From the NCBI GenBank assembly GCA_963930775.1, contig OZ005691.1:6135000-6198999 (forward strand): a stretch of 64,000 nucleotides of DNA. Reading direction: 5' to 3'. Position 1 is the stretch's first letter. Each line of letters opens with the position of its first letter. Of this stretch, positions 48,501 to 60,500 are shown in pieces. Made by a program: the position numbers and the translations under genes. Below the pieces are notes generated by a model, which saw nothing but the letters and a program-made list of their open reading frames with translations, did not search any database and had not been told where the DNA came from. Source of the stretch: Cliona cf. orientalis (Eukaryota > Porifera > Demospongiae > Clionaida > Clionaidae).

Positions 48501-51500
48501 ATGACTTGAGTGTAAATAGAGACAAGTGCATTGGGTGTGGCTTGCAGGAAAGTCAAGAAGCTAACTTCATACTTCGCTGACTATTGACAGGCAGGCAGTA
48601 GCTTTATAGGAGTTGTAGCTGGAACTACTTAGTTTGTATCTTGAAAGAAGTCTACTGTTGTTCATTCTGTCCATCGAAAAGCTGCCAAGGTGCGTGGAAG
48701 GATGGACCTATGGTGGAATGTAGTGGTCCTGAGTAAATGTCGCCAGAACTGGAGAAAAAAGCGTTTTCAGCGAAATCCACACCATACATGGCTTTGAAAC
48801 GTCATAAGGAATCATATAACACCGAGGTTGAGACTCGCAAACGAGGTACATGTATGTAGCAGTTACCGAGTTAACAGACAGACAGATAGACTGACAGACA
48901 CACACACAGAACGACTACAGTAACCCTCGCGCATGTGCCGAGGGTTAATAATATGGTAGTATAGAAGCTTAATCTGTTCAAAAAGAAGGATTTATCACTT
49001 GCAGTCATCCTCATAAATTTAGTAGAGTGATAATTTCCCTTGTTTTTGGTCAGATTAATGGCTTCCGTGTAGACTGGAAAGACAGTGAACAGCAGTGGAG
49101 TATATACATGTACTTGCTGGACATAATTATTACATAATTATTATTTACTATATTGATAATTTAGCAAACTCCTTATGTTTAGAGTAATACAAGTTGTAAA
49201 ACTACAAGGTCGTAAACATGCATTTATAAAATTAATATCACTACAATGCACCTCTTTCCTACAAACTTCTACATGAGTTATTAATTTTTAGCCTTTTTTG
49301 GTCAGAGTAAAGCCTTTCTATTCAGATAATAAACAACAATCAAGCACGACTCTGCATAGTTGGTACTGTATGTACCTAGCTATCCTTAAAACAAACAAAA
49401 AGGTATGGAAAGATTGTAACACTCGAGTAAGTAAACAATCAGTGAAATAGTTGAGTCTTGTCGTTGAGTCTTGTCTGTATATACAAATTATGGCTTTCTT
49501 ATTTAAAATCTTCACAGTCTTGTTGGCTTCATCATACTGGATAGCAAGTCAGGACACTTCCAATGACCATAGCAAAGGAATAGAAACTACCACCAGATTG
49601 CCGAATACACTAGACACCGATGTAAACTGGACTGTTGGTAATATCTGCCAGCTAGCACACGACTTATACTGCATTCACAGTGAGTATGTTTACATATCAG
49701 CAGGAAGATGCTTGATTAAACACAATAACTCCTCAGATACAATAACCTTTGGTTCATGCCCATACTTTCCGAAAGAAGTAACATGGTTAACATCTCCATT
49801 TTCAGCGTATTACTCTCTTCCATCCAACCGTACAGTGGTGGAGCACTCAAGCCTGACTTGTGGGCCATACAATAGGGAAGGTCTGCTGTGCAGTAAGTGT
49901 AAGCCTGGGTATGGCCCTGCTGTGTACTCCTTCAGTCTGATGTGTGCGGAGTGCAGTGATAACGGTGTAGGATGGGCACTTTACTTGTTGCTAGTTCTCT
50001 TTCCAATCACTGTATTCTATATCATTGTCATCATATTCAACATCCGTGCCACAGCTCCTCCTTTCACTGCATTTGTGTTGATGTGTCAGATTTATTGCAC
50101 AATAGACTTGATATGTGTGCCACTGCAAATGAGGTTGAAAGGTGAACAATCTCTTTCTGTGTTGATTGACATTGTTCGAGTGCTGTGTGGAATATGGAAT
50201 TTGGATTTTTTTCGCTATTTGGTTCCACCATTTTGTGTGAGTAGTAATCTTGGAACTATGCAAGCTCTGAGTCTTGAGTACCTTCACGTCATCTATCCCT
50301 TTTTGCTAATTTTAGTCACTTTCATATGTATTGAGCTACATGCTAAAAATTTTACATTAATAGTTTTGCTGTGGAAACCATTTCACAGAGTAGTTACCCG
50401 TCTTAGAAGATCCCTGGATCCACGAGCTTCAATTATTAATGCATTTTCAACATTTCTGCTACTCACCTCATCAAAAAGTATTGTGATAACCAACAGCAGC
50501 TTTGCAAGCACTTACCTTAGATTAATACTTCCTCTGCCAACCAGACATACTTATAAATCATATTTATATGAAGATCCAACTATTCGCCTGTATTCCAAGC
50601 AGCATCTTCCCTACCTTCTAGGGTCTATTTCACTCTTAATAGTATTCTTTGCTTTTCCCACTCTACTGCTCTGTCTCTATCAAACAAGGGTCTTTAGAAA
50701 GTTGCTCTCCCATTGTCTGTCATTACGCTGGCAGCACGCAGTGAGTGCATTCATTGATACATTTCAAGGCCACTATAAGGATGGAACTAACGGAACGCGA
50801 GACTACAGAGCAGCATCCAGTATACACCTTCTTGTCATATTTGTGATAATTTTGATATGCACCAGTAATACTAGGAGACCTTTTATTCTTGAGTACATAC
50901 AACCGATTCTTGTAGCAATATCACTTTTCTATGCTTTAGCTCGTCCCTGTAAGAAGAATTATGCAAATATTATCCAGGCCCTCTTGTATATTGTAATAGC
51001 TCTTGTACTATTCACAAGTTCCTCTATCAAATTTCACATGCACACTTTTCCAATTATTGTCTTGACGTTGTTATGTTTACTAATTCCTCATATTCTTCTT
51101 GGTACCTATATGTTATACAAGATCATCAGGAGGACTAGACACAATTATCAACCACTATAAAACATTGAAGACTTCCATTTCCTTATGCCATGATTATGAC
51201 ACACCATCATTACAAACAAGTTTAACACATACTAGAGTTACTACAACCTTTGTCATTAATAATTTTGTTCAATTTTCGAATGTATGGAACACAAGGTAGC
51301 AGACAGATCACTCAAAATTAAAAATTTGTTTGAATAAATCTAGAATAGAAGCAGCTAGGATACTATAGTAGAAAACCTGTAATTACAACTCATTAATCAT
51401 CACTTTATCACCCAGTCAACTATTTTGTGGTCACATTATAATATAATTTATTATTCTGTATGGTGATACAGCATAGTTTGCCAACTCTCATCCTTGAGTT

Positions 51501-54500
51501 CATAGCATTGATTAATAAACAATTTCATAATATTATACAATGTATATTGTAGCTACATGTATATAGAACCATGTCTGTTGTGAAAATCAATTTGTATCTC
51601 ATAAGGTTTCATACAATTACCGGGCAAGCGCCCACTTCTGGGTAAGCGCCCATGTACTGCATTTCAAGGGTCAATGTAGCAGTTTCTATACAAACGTATA
51701 CAATTTAGATCCAGGGTAAGAGGATAAGAGGGTAAGAGGGTAAGAGGGTAAGCCCATATGGGCCAAAATTGCGAGTTATGTTTAAGCACCCATGGGCACT
51801 TATCAAATTAATATTCTTGTACTTCATCTACAAATTACGGTCGGTAAAGTACCTTTGTTGCATGAAGCCATATAACATCAAAGGTGCTGCTATGCCAATA
51901 ATATAATTATGTGATCCTGGCACGGTGAATATGGCACAGGTCAAAGTTCACAAAGCACACTAACAGGACAATAATTACGCTACCTAGCGAGGCTAAGAGT
52001 GTATTAGGAAGAGTACGTAACTGCATGGGCGAGCAAGCTCTATGCTGTGAAATATGGTGTCACCCCAAACATGTGCCAGCCTAACCATAGCTACACAGAA
52101 TCCACGTTTCATTTATCATACATGTGGTTGCAGGTGTGCTGCACAGTGTCTGGTCAGAACTACATGTACCCCACAAGGGGACTTCCCTGCATATTAAGAG
52201 AAATAGTAGACGCCTTGGATAAGGTTATCGCGTGGCGAATTTTCTCTGCGCGTTCTAAAAAGAATGGGTTGCTTGATTTTACTTACTTGGACCGAAGGCA
52301 GAGCTAGATTATCTCCAAGGCCAAGACTGAGTCACTGCCAATCCATGAACAGACAGTTGACTACAATAGGCCTCACCAAGAGTCCATTAGGAAGAGTATG
52401 TAGTTCCTCTATAATAGTTAGAGATCGAGTCCAAGATCTCTACATGTTTTAAGAGATCCAAAGGCACTGGGTTGTAGCATCCTGAGTGAAGCGAGGGTGT
52501 TACTAAGGCCCTGAGGGTCTCTTGAAAAGCGTAGAGACCATTGGATGAGGTCTCTAACTGATTTAGAATATTGCAACTGTAACCATGACATTTAGCCTGG
52601 AGACTGGGCTACTGTTGCACTGTGTACCTTTCTTTACGCTTGGCTGCACAATAATATCCCAGGAGGTCTATAAGTAAACTGAGAGGTCTCTAAGTAAAAT
52701 AATGGACCTCCAACTGACCAGTCAGATTGCTATATTCGTTACAACTATATTCTAAATGTTAGTATTGCGCTTATGCTGGGTGATGGCGGCGTCATAGCAC
52801 ATAGTTGGGGCGAGCCTACGTGAGCCTCACATAAAATTAATGTGCTATCGTATGTACGACAGTCACGTGAAGTATAACCCAGCATAGCTCTCTCTATGGA
52901 CATAATTGTGAAGTATTCTATTGCGCATTCTCATGCCTGGGCCACGGGCCGTACAATGTATGTACGCCGTTTTAATAAAAATTTAGTGAGTTGCAAAATT
53001 TGAATACACTCGTGCATGCATGTACCGTATAGCGGGAAATTTTCGTTGGTGCTAATTTTCGTATGATTGACCAAAGCGCCCTTAGAATAATTTTTTGTAT
53101 TTTTTAATTTCGTATGCTTGCAGTGTAAGATTGCGCGCATGCGCAGCTCACAATGCTAGCTAGGCCACGCCCGATTGCTTGACAATGACATCTTGTCGAT
53201 TGAAGCGATGGTGAGAGGCTACCATGAGTCTACAAGAGTATTTGGACTGCTGCCGTTGGTGAAGAATTCGAAGCCTTGGCAAAGAACCGATACTGAGACA
53301 TCGTTAGCACCTGCAGCTGCGCTAGCGACTGCATGTGGTGTAGGTCAAAGGTCACGCTCGCTAGAAAAAATTTCGTAGGTTTAAATTTTCGTAGTTTTTA
53401 TTTTCGTATAAGGGATGGAGCATACGAAAATTAGCACCATACGAAAATTTCCCGCTATACGGTATACATTAAACAAGCCAAGATTGCTATGAACGCTGAA
53501 CTAACTAAGTATAAATCAGAGCCCAAAAGGAGGAGAGAGCGATGTCATCAATCATAGTCAGTGCAAGGAGCGGCTAAGAAGGCGCGATGATAATAGTAGT
53601 ATAGACTTGCTGCTCACTGAGGCTGTATGACACTATTACAGAGACAGCTATGCGGCTGACTAAGGCCTGTTGGCATAGAATAGACACTGTGTGAAGGGGA
53701 CTGTCGGGCACACACAAGGCAGCTATGTCACAGTGTCATGGTCAGCTTGATCAATCCCCAAGTTTCTGACATGATCTATGGCTTCATCTACTCCAGTCCG
53801 ACAGAACCTTTCTCAGCTCAGGCTCACCCCAAACAGGCCTTGCACATGACAAATGCTGTACAAGTACACTGTGTGGCCACAAGCCTAGACTGTATCAAGA
53901 AACCATCTTAGACGGTTGAAACAATAGTCTGATGTGCACTGCTCTTCTGCATTTCGCCATGCAATTAAACATTGACTGAACTTTGAATCATAATACTTTT
54001 CTCCATTTTTATGCATAGTGCAATTTCTTTCTTGCCCCGTTCTCCTCCATTCGTTGATAATTCTGCCGTTTTCCCTGCTTGGACTTCCCTCTTTGGTTGG
54101 AATTAACTATTGGAATGTGAGCACTCACATGGCTATTCCTCCAGAAAAGCTTTATACCTAAAAACACTCCAGGTAGGTTTATCAAGCTTCTGCAAAGTAG
54201 TAAGATCCATGACTTTTCCAGGAATTCCAGAGCTTATCACTGCAAACGTACACCATCTTCTTATGGTTTGACCACAAGATCTTGCCTTAATATACTATAA
54301 TTATGAGTGATACTCTAGAACAGAAAGTTAATGCAGGACGTCATATCCTATTACAATTATTATAGTTAGTAAATAACAACATCCACACCAGTATTAATTA
54401 GTCATGTAATTATCACAAACAAGTATATCCATTAGTTATGTACATGTACACTGCTAGGCTAGTCAGTGGAGTCATCAAAGTCACTACTATCTAAACGTAC

Positions 54501-57500
54501 ACGATGTTGTGTTATATAACGTTCATAAATTTCTTCAACATCTAGCTGACAAAATAATCCTTCATCTCTCTCCCTATACCTGTACTTCTTAGCAGCTACA
54601 GAGAACAAGATTAGTCCAATCAATCCACACACACAGGTAAAGAGAAGGTACACAGAGCCACAACTGACTGCAGTATTTTCCAACGCCACCCATGGTCGGT
54701 TAAGGGAAAAGGGAAAAATAATAATGGAATTGAGGTAATGAAATAGACCTCTAATGGCAAAAAGGACTCCAATGAGAAGACCTTTCATGGACTGAGGGCT
54801 CTGAGCTGAAATGAACTCCAAGGATGTAGTGACAACTATCAGAGGACCAATTCCCAGTAGGAGATTCAAAGGGATTAGCACAGACCAGTGCATGTTGAGG
54901 GCAGGATAGGATATTGTTGTGTTGGTTCTATAAACTTGAAATATGCATTGTGAACTGTTATAAGACTCGTGTTTTCCATCTGATACCAGGGAGTGCCCAA
55001 TTGAATCAATGACTAGTAAACTGATGATTCCCAATAGACACAGTATAACTCCAGTAAGAATTCTTGCAAATAATGTTTTTAATTTGTTATGCAACAGGGA
55101 GATTGCGATCCAAATGTAAATGGGAAAGAAGCAAAGCATTGATAACATGGTCTTAAAGCTACCTGTTCCAACAAAGATTGTTTCCCATAGAAGGTCGCTG
55201 CTACCACAAAAATCTTTTCCAAGGTGTCTATGATAATGAAGAACGTGTAGGCCAAATAATGGAAACACGACATATGATGCAGGTACTTCCAAAGAGAAAG
55301 CCGGTCCTAGCGCAAGCAACATAAGTAGAATTCTCAAAAAGGTTTTGACGTTTTCCACTTGCTCTACACTAAATGGTCCACCATACCTTTCCTTGGCAAA
55401 ATCAATCCTTGATGGTATGTTGTGATCAGAGTAAGTGAAAGCACTACGTTGAAGGGGATACTTGTGCTTTCTGGTGAAATTGATAACTTTAAAGACAGTT
55501 CTGTATGGGTTTTCGTGACCAGGTTCTGAGTAGAACCACAGACGTTTCCATCGAGCGACTATTAGCAATGTAATCAGCACACATGTAGCAATACACGGTG
55601 TAGCAAACATAAATGCTACTGCGAGAGATAAGTTGAAATACTGACTACAATAAAAGAATGCAACAGTGATTTGTAGTGGTACTGATCCTATATGGAAAGC
55701 CCAAGTAGCATAGTGTATGAAGAGAGCTAGATACTTACTAGGTGCTTCAAAAAGTTGGTCCAGTCCAAGTTGAACATAATTTGCCTGAAAACCTGCCAGC
55801 CCAATTACAAAAAGTACAATAGTAATAAGCGTAAAGGTGAACAGAAATCGATAAACAATCTCTTTATGGAAATTTTGAAAGATGCTATAAGAGTACTCTG
55901 ATTCTAGATTAATAGCCAGAGCTATGATCTCAACAAAGCATGCCAAAAGTCCACAAATAGAAAGGAGGCACAAACTAAGGATAACTATTTTGAGCCGTCC
56001 ACAACACACATCTGCCAAGAATCCACTCAGAGGATAAAAGACCATAACAAGGGCCAGTATGGCATAGAGTAAAGAAGCATACTCAGGTATGCTCGCCGTT
56101 GTTAGTGGATTTGTGTAAACGGCTATCACCACAACACTCAATATAAAGGAGTACATGGTACCTATAATAGCAGTCCAGATGATAATGAGAATGGCTGCCT
56201 TGGATGGAAGGCAGACATTCTGACAACATGTAGAATACCACTGGAGGTGTCCACTGGTAGTTGGAGCTTGAGGGAGCAGAAACCCAGACTCAGATGCCAT
56301 GGTTGATCTTGTCCAAATAGACTAATTGAGTGATCTTGACTAGACACTAAGTTTTATCCAAAATCAATACACAAAACTACACTTCATTTACTTCCTACTT
56401 AAATCAATGTCAAAGCTAACGAATGGAACTCACATGTATACACTTATAGTTTCTATGAAACATTCCAAAGTAAATACTCACTCATCAAGTTAACAGCACT
56501 TGATAATGATTAAGCAACTAGACTTAGTATATATGCAACCATCCTAGCTTCCTGTACCAGTCAACTACATGCTATAGTCGCATAATACATAATAATATCA
56601 CCCTTATTAAATGGTGGCCATCCCTGACTAGTTACAGAGATGCCCACAGAAAAAAAATAGGAATATCATATTCAGTTTGGTTAATAATTGGTGGACTATC
56701 ACATCAAGGATTTCGTAAATTATGCACTCAGTAACAATTTACTTTTTTGCGGTTATTAGATAATTATGAGTAATTATGATGAAACCTATGGTGTAATCTA
56801 TGAGGTAATTATGAGAAAATTCAGGGCCTCGATGGAGCCCTTCTGGGACTTTAAATTCAGTGAAATATATAGAGTATCTTGCGCGTGTATCCAGCGAATA
56901 CCTTACAAGCAGCGTGTTGCCTTCTCTGACGAGCAGCGACGGCCAAACTTCACGCATTCTCTAGGCTGACGTAATCACGTGGATATATATAGATAGCCCT
57001 GCACTATATATAGCACGCACAATGAGCAGCGTGCCGCCGGACCAGTCTAGCTGTACTGCGCTGTTGAGTTCATTTTAGCTTGCGTTGAAAATTTTCACTA
57101 TCGAGGTCCAGAGACACTCTCAGATTCAAGATGATCCGAGGCTAGTCTACGACTGAGGCGCTGGCATTGTACTGTACAGTGAAGTGACCCCACTATATTG
57201 ATGACCTTTACCACATACACAATTTCAATTATGCAGCTACTGAGTGCATGGTCAAGTTTTCATTAAAATACAACCAGTAGGTAACAATTTGGTAATTGCT
57301 AAGAAAAAGATTGCCATCACATTCCTACTTACATCTTCTGTAAACACCTGCAGAAACAGCTTGCTCAACGATGAGAAATGCCCACTTCGGAGGGAGCTCT
57401 ATATATAAAAATAAAGAATTAATAAATACAGTAAGAGTAAAAAAAACAGTAATATTTTTTGCTCCATTATGCCCTGTCCAGACGGTATCACAACTTTCAT

Positions 57501-60500
57501 GTTAGCCGCACTGCTTCCAATCCATATGCACACATATACAATTATTGATTTGGCATGGTCTCTCGACATGCAAACAAAATAAATGAAAGGCCAGCTCGTT
57601 CACTCGCCAATTAGAATCGAGAATTTTATACTGCCACTGTCTTTTAAACTGTTCTGGGGCAATTCACCACTGCCGCTCTTCGATTTCGAGCGAGTTCTGT
57701 GATCAAAAGCTCGACTGAGTATGAAGTCAGCTATTGACAATGAATCGACCTCGTGCTAATCTACTCTGACTGCCTCCAAATGCGACCACTTGGATAGAGC
57801 AAATACTTCTTTTGGGTTTCTTAGACTCTTGAGGCATCATTTTAGTGCTAGCTATGATTGGAATAGTTGACTACATGTTCTCTCACATTGGCCTCCGCCC
57901 ATTCCGTTTCCATTGTTGTATACGGAAAAATGGGACCCATCCCAGGATGTACTTGGGATAAAGGTACAATTTGGAAATCAGAGCATACAAACAGCTTTAA
58001 GTAGCTCAGGTTAGGTAAATTCCAAGTTACATGGTTATTGTAGAAGTGAAACTTGGGAGAAATTAGAACTATGATGACAATCCTGGATATGTGTGCATCG
58101 TTGAGCATTTTTATGATGGATGCCAAAGTGGCGTGATGCTGTCCTAGGACTATGAAATCGTGCAGCAGTTTGAACCCTTTTCAGTCACCCAACCAGTCGT
58201 TTCTTTGGCGGTGGTGGAAGGATTACTCCTTGGACATGGTGGTGGAAGGGGTTCAGTTCACTTGGAGTAGAAACTAAGTAAAGTAGATTGCTGCTATTAA
58301 ACAGCTGTAATGTGCGTATGTGCACTGGCAAGAAGGCGCATGCGCTGTAGCCTAGTCCCAGGCCACTCCCATGTTTCAATGTTACGTTGGACAAGGGCAA
58401 GAGAACTAAGATAGCAAGCACTAGCACATAATGCTGTGCATGTGCATCTTTATTTTAATAAGTGCTGCCAAAAAAATAATTCAAGACACTGATTGGCACC
58501 ATACTCAGGACAAAATAAATTCAAAAATGAGAGATGGTGCCTTAATTACTGCATACCGTATGGCGGGTAATCTTCGTGGGGGCTAATTTTCGTGGAAAGT
58601 CCGAAAAGGCCCTCAAAATTAATTTTCGTGGTTTTAAATTTCGTGACAGCAACCAGTCCAGGGGTGTGGCACTGCTGCACAAGCGATGATGTAATCGATA
58701 CACACGCTCGCAATCTTCTTTGTTACTAAGCCATACAGTGTACCTACAGAGACTTTGGACAAATAGCATGAGATAGAAGAATATTAGTGTTGAAGACGCC
58801 ATCAGCTGGATAACAATGGCTACAGTTGCTTGCTAATACTGGGAAGTGTTGGCTGGGCTGCCACAATGTTTGTGGCCTCGCCCGTCATCATGGACTCGCA
58901 TATCACTGTTACAGTAGGCATTAATTTTCGTGGGTGGGAAAATTTCGTGACTGCCAAGTCAACCACGAAAATAACAAAAATTAGCACCCCACGAAAGTTA
59001 CCCGCCATACAGTATATGGTAGTATAAAATAGAATGCCCATATTCAGGATCTCATAAGGACAGAGTAGTGTTCAGGTTTTGTTTTGGAATACACATTAAT
59101 CATAAAACTTTATGTGATCTCAGAGGAGTCCATAACAGAGAGGGTTCCACTGCATACATAAATCTACTTAGCTCGTTCATGCAGCTCACTCGTATTTTCA
59201 TTAACCAATTAGCTCAACATTTCAATAAGCGATTTCTTAGAGGAAATGAAAAAATAGAGATGAGGATCATTACATACATGTATTCACTTACAGAGACTTT
59301 CATGTTGAGAGTGTCAGCAATGAGCTCTTCAATCTGGTCAAGCTGCTTCTCCTTCAGGTGAATGGCTATCAGCAACAGTAGCTCACCATAAGGACAATGT
59401 CCATCACATGCCCTACATGTACATGTATAGGCACATAACAAAAGTATCAAGATTGCCTTTCACACACATCTTACCTACTAAACTCTGGTAGTTTCTCTAA
59501 TAGCCATTTCAGCCAGTGCACAACAGCAGCCTCACACACTTCCATACTACACATAAATAAGGGCATATTGTATATACCGTATACAGGGAACATTTGACTG
59601 GGTAATTTGGCAGTCAATCTTTGCAACTGCCAAAATAAAATTCATAATAATTATTATTATAGCGATCCCTTACTAAATTGCCAATATTTGCCAAATACCA
59701 AAATTAAGTTTCCACCAATATTTCTGGCTATGCGGCAGAATTAATTAACATCGTAGAAACTGCTTGTATTGTATGACCAAAACACTAAGAAGGCCACTCT
59801 AGTTCACTTAAATAACATCCTGGATATTTTGTATAATGTATTGAATGAGGACTCTTGTCCAATACAGTAAATACATGTATAAACAACTGTACCTGATGAG
59901 GAATGGACATGCTAGAAGGACACACAAAGTGACCTCGATAAACTTGATCCCAGCTCGAGAGAAGGGAGGGCAGGTGCAGGCAATAAGGCTCAGTATAGTG
60001 GCAGCTTCATCATCTTTAAGGTACATTTGTGTCTGTGTCTTCAATGCACAACATACCTACATATTCAAAGATTAGCTCCACTTAGGTTGCTTGGAAATTC
60101 AGTAAGTGTAAACATGCAGCAACTAGAACTACATGTAAGATGAATCAACAATGTAACAACAATGATTCATAGGCTTGACTAGTAAGCATAAATGGTTCCA
60201 CAATCATCCAAATCAGTGGTAATACCGTATAGCGGGAAATTTTCGAGGGAGAAAACTTTCGCGGATCGGTAGGAAAGTAGCATTTCGCGGAGAAAACTTT
60301 CGCGGAACGTTAAAATTGGTCGCATAATGGGTGTGGCATGCCTAGAATTTCGTGGAGAAAACTTTTGCGGATGGCTGAAAAATCGCGAAATTCGTGAAAG
60401 TTTTCTCCCTCGAAAATTTCCCGCTATACGGTACCCTATTGTTAGCAATTATTGGATTCGCAATTTGGCCTGACTTGACTAGAACGCAATCAGTAAACTA

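Noticed and set aside
51718..51752. GTAAGAGG repeat as a splice-donor array
   Set aside because: Short microsatellite in an intron with no exon next to it.
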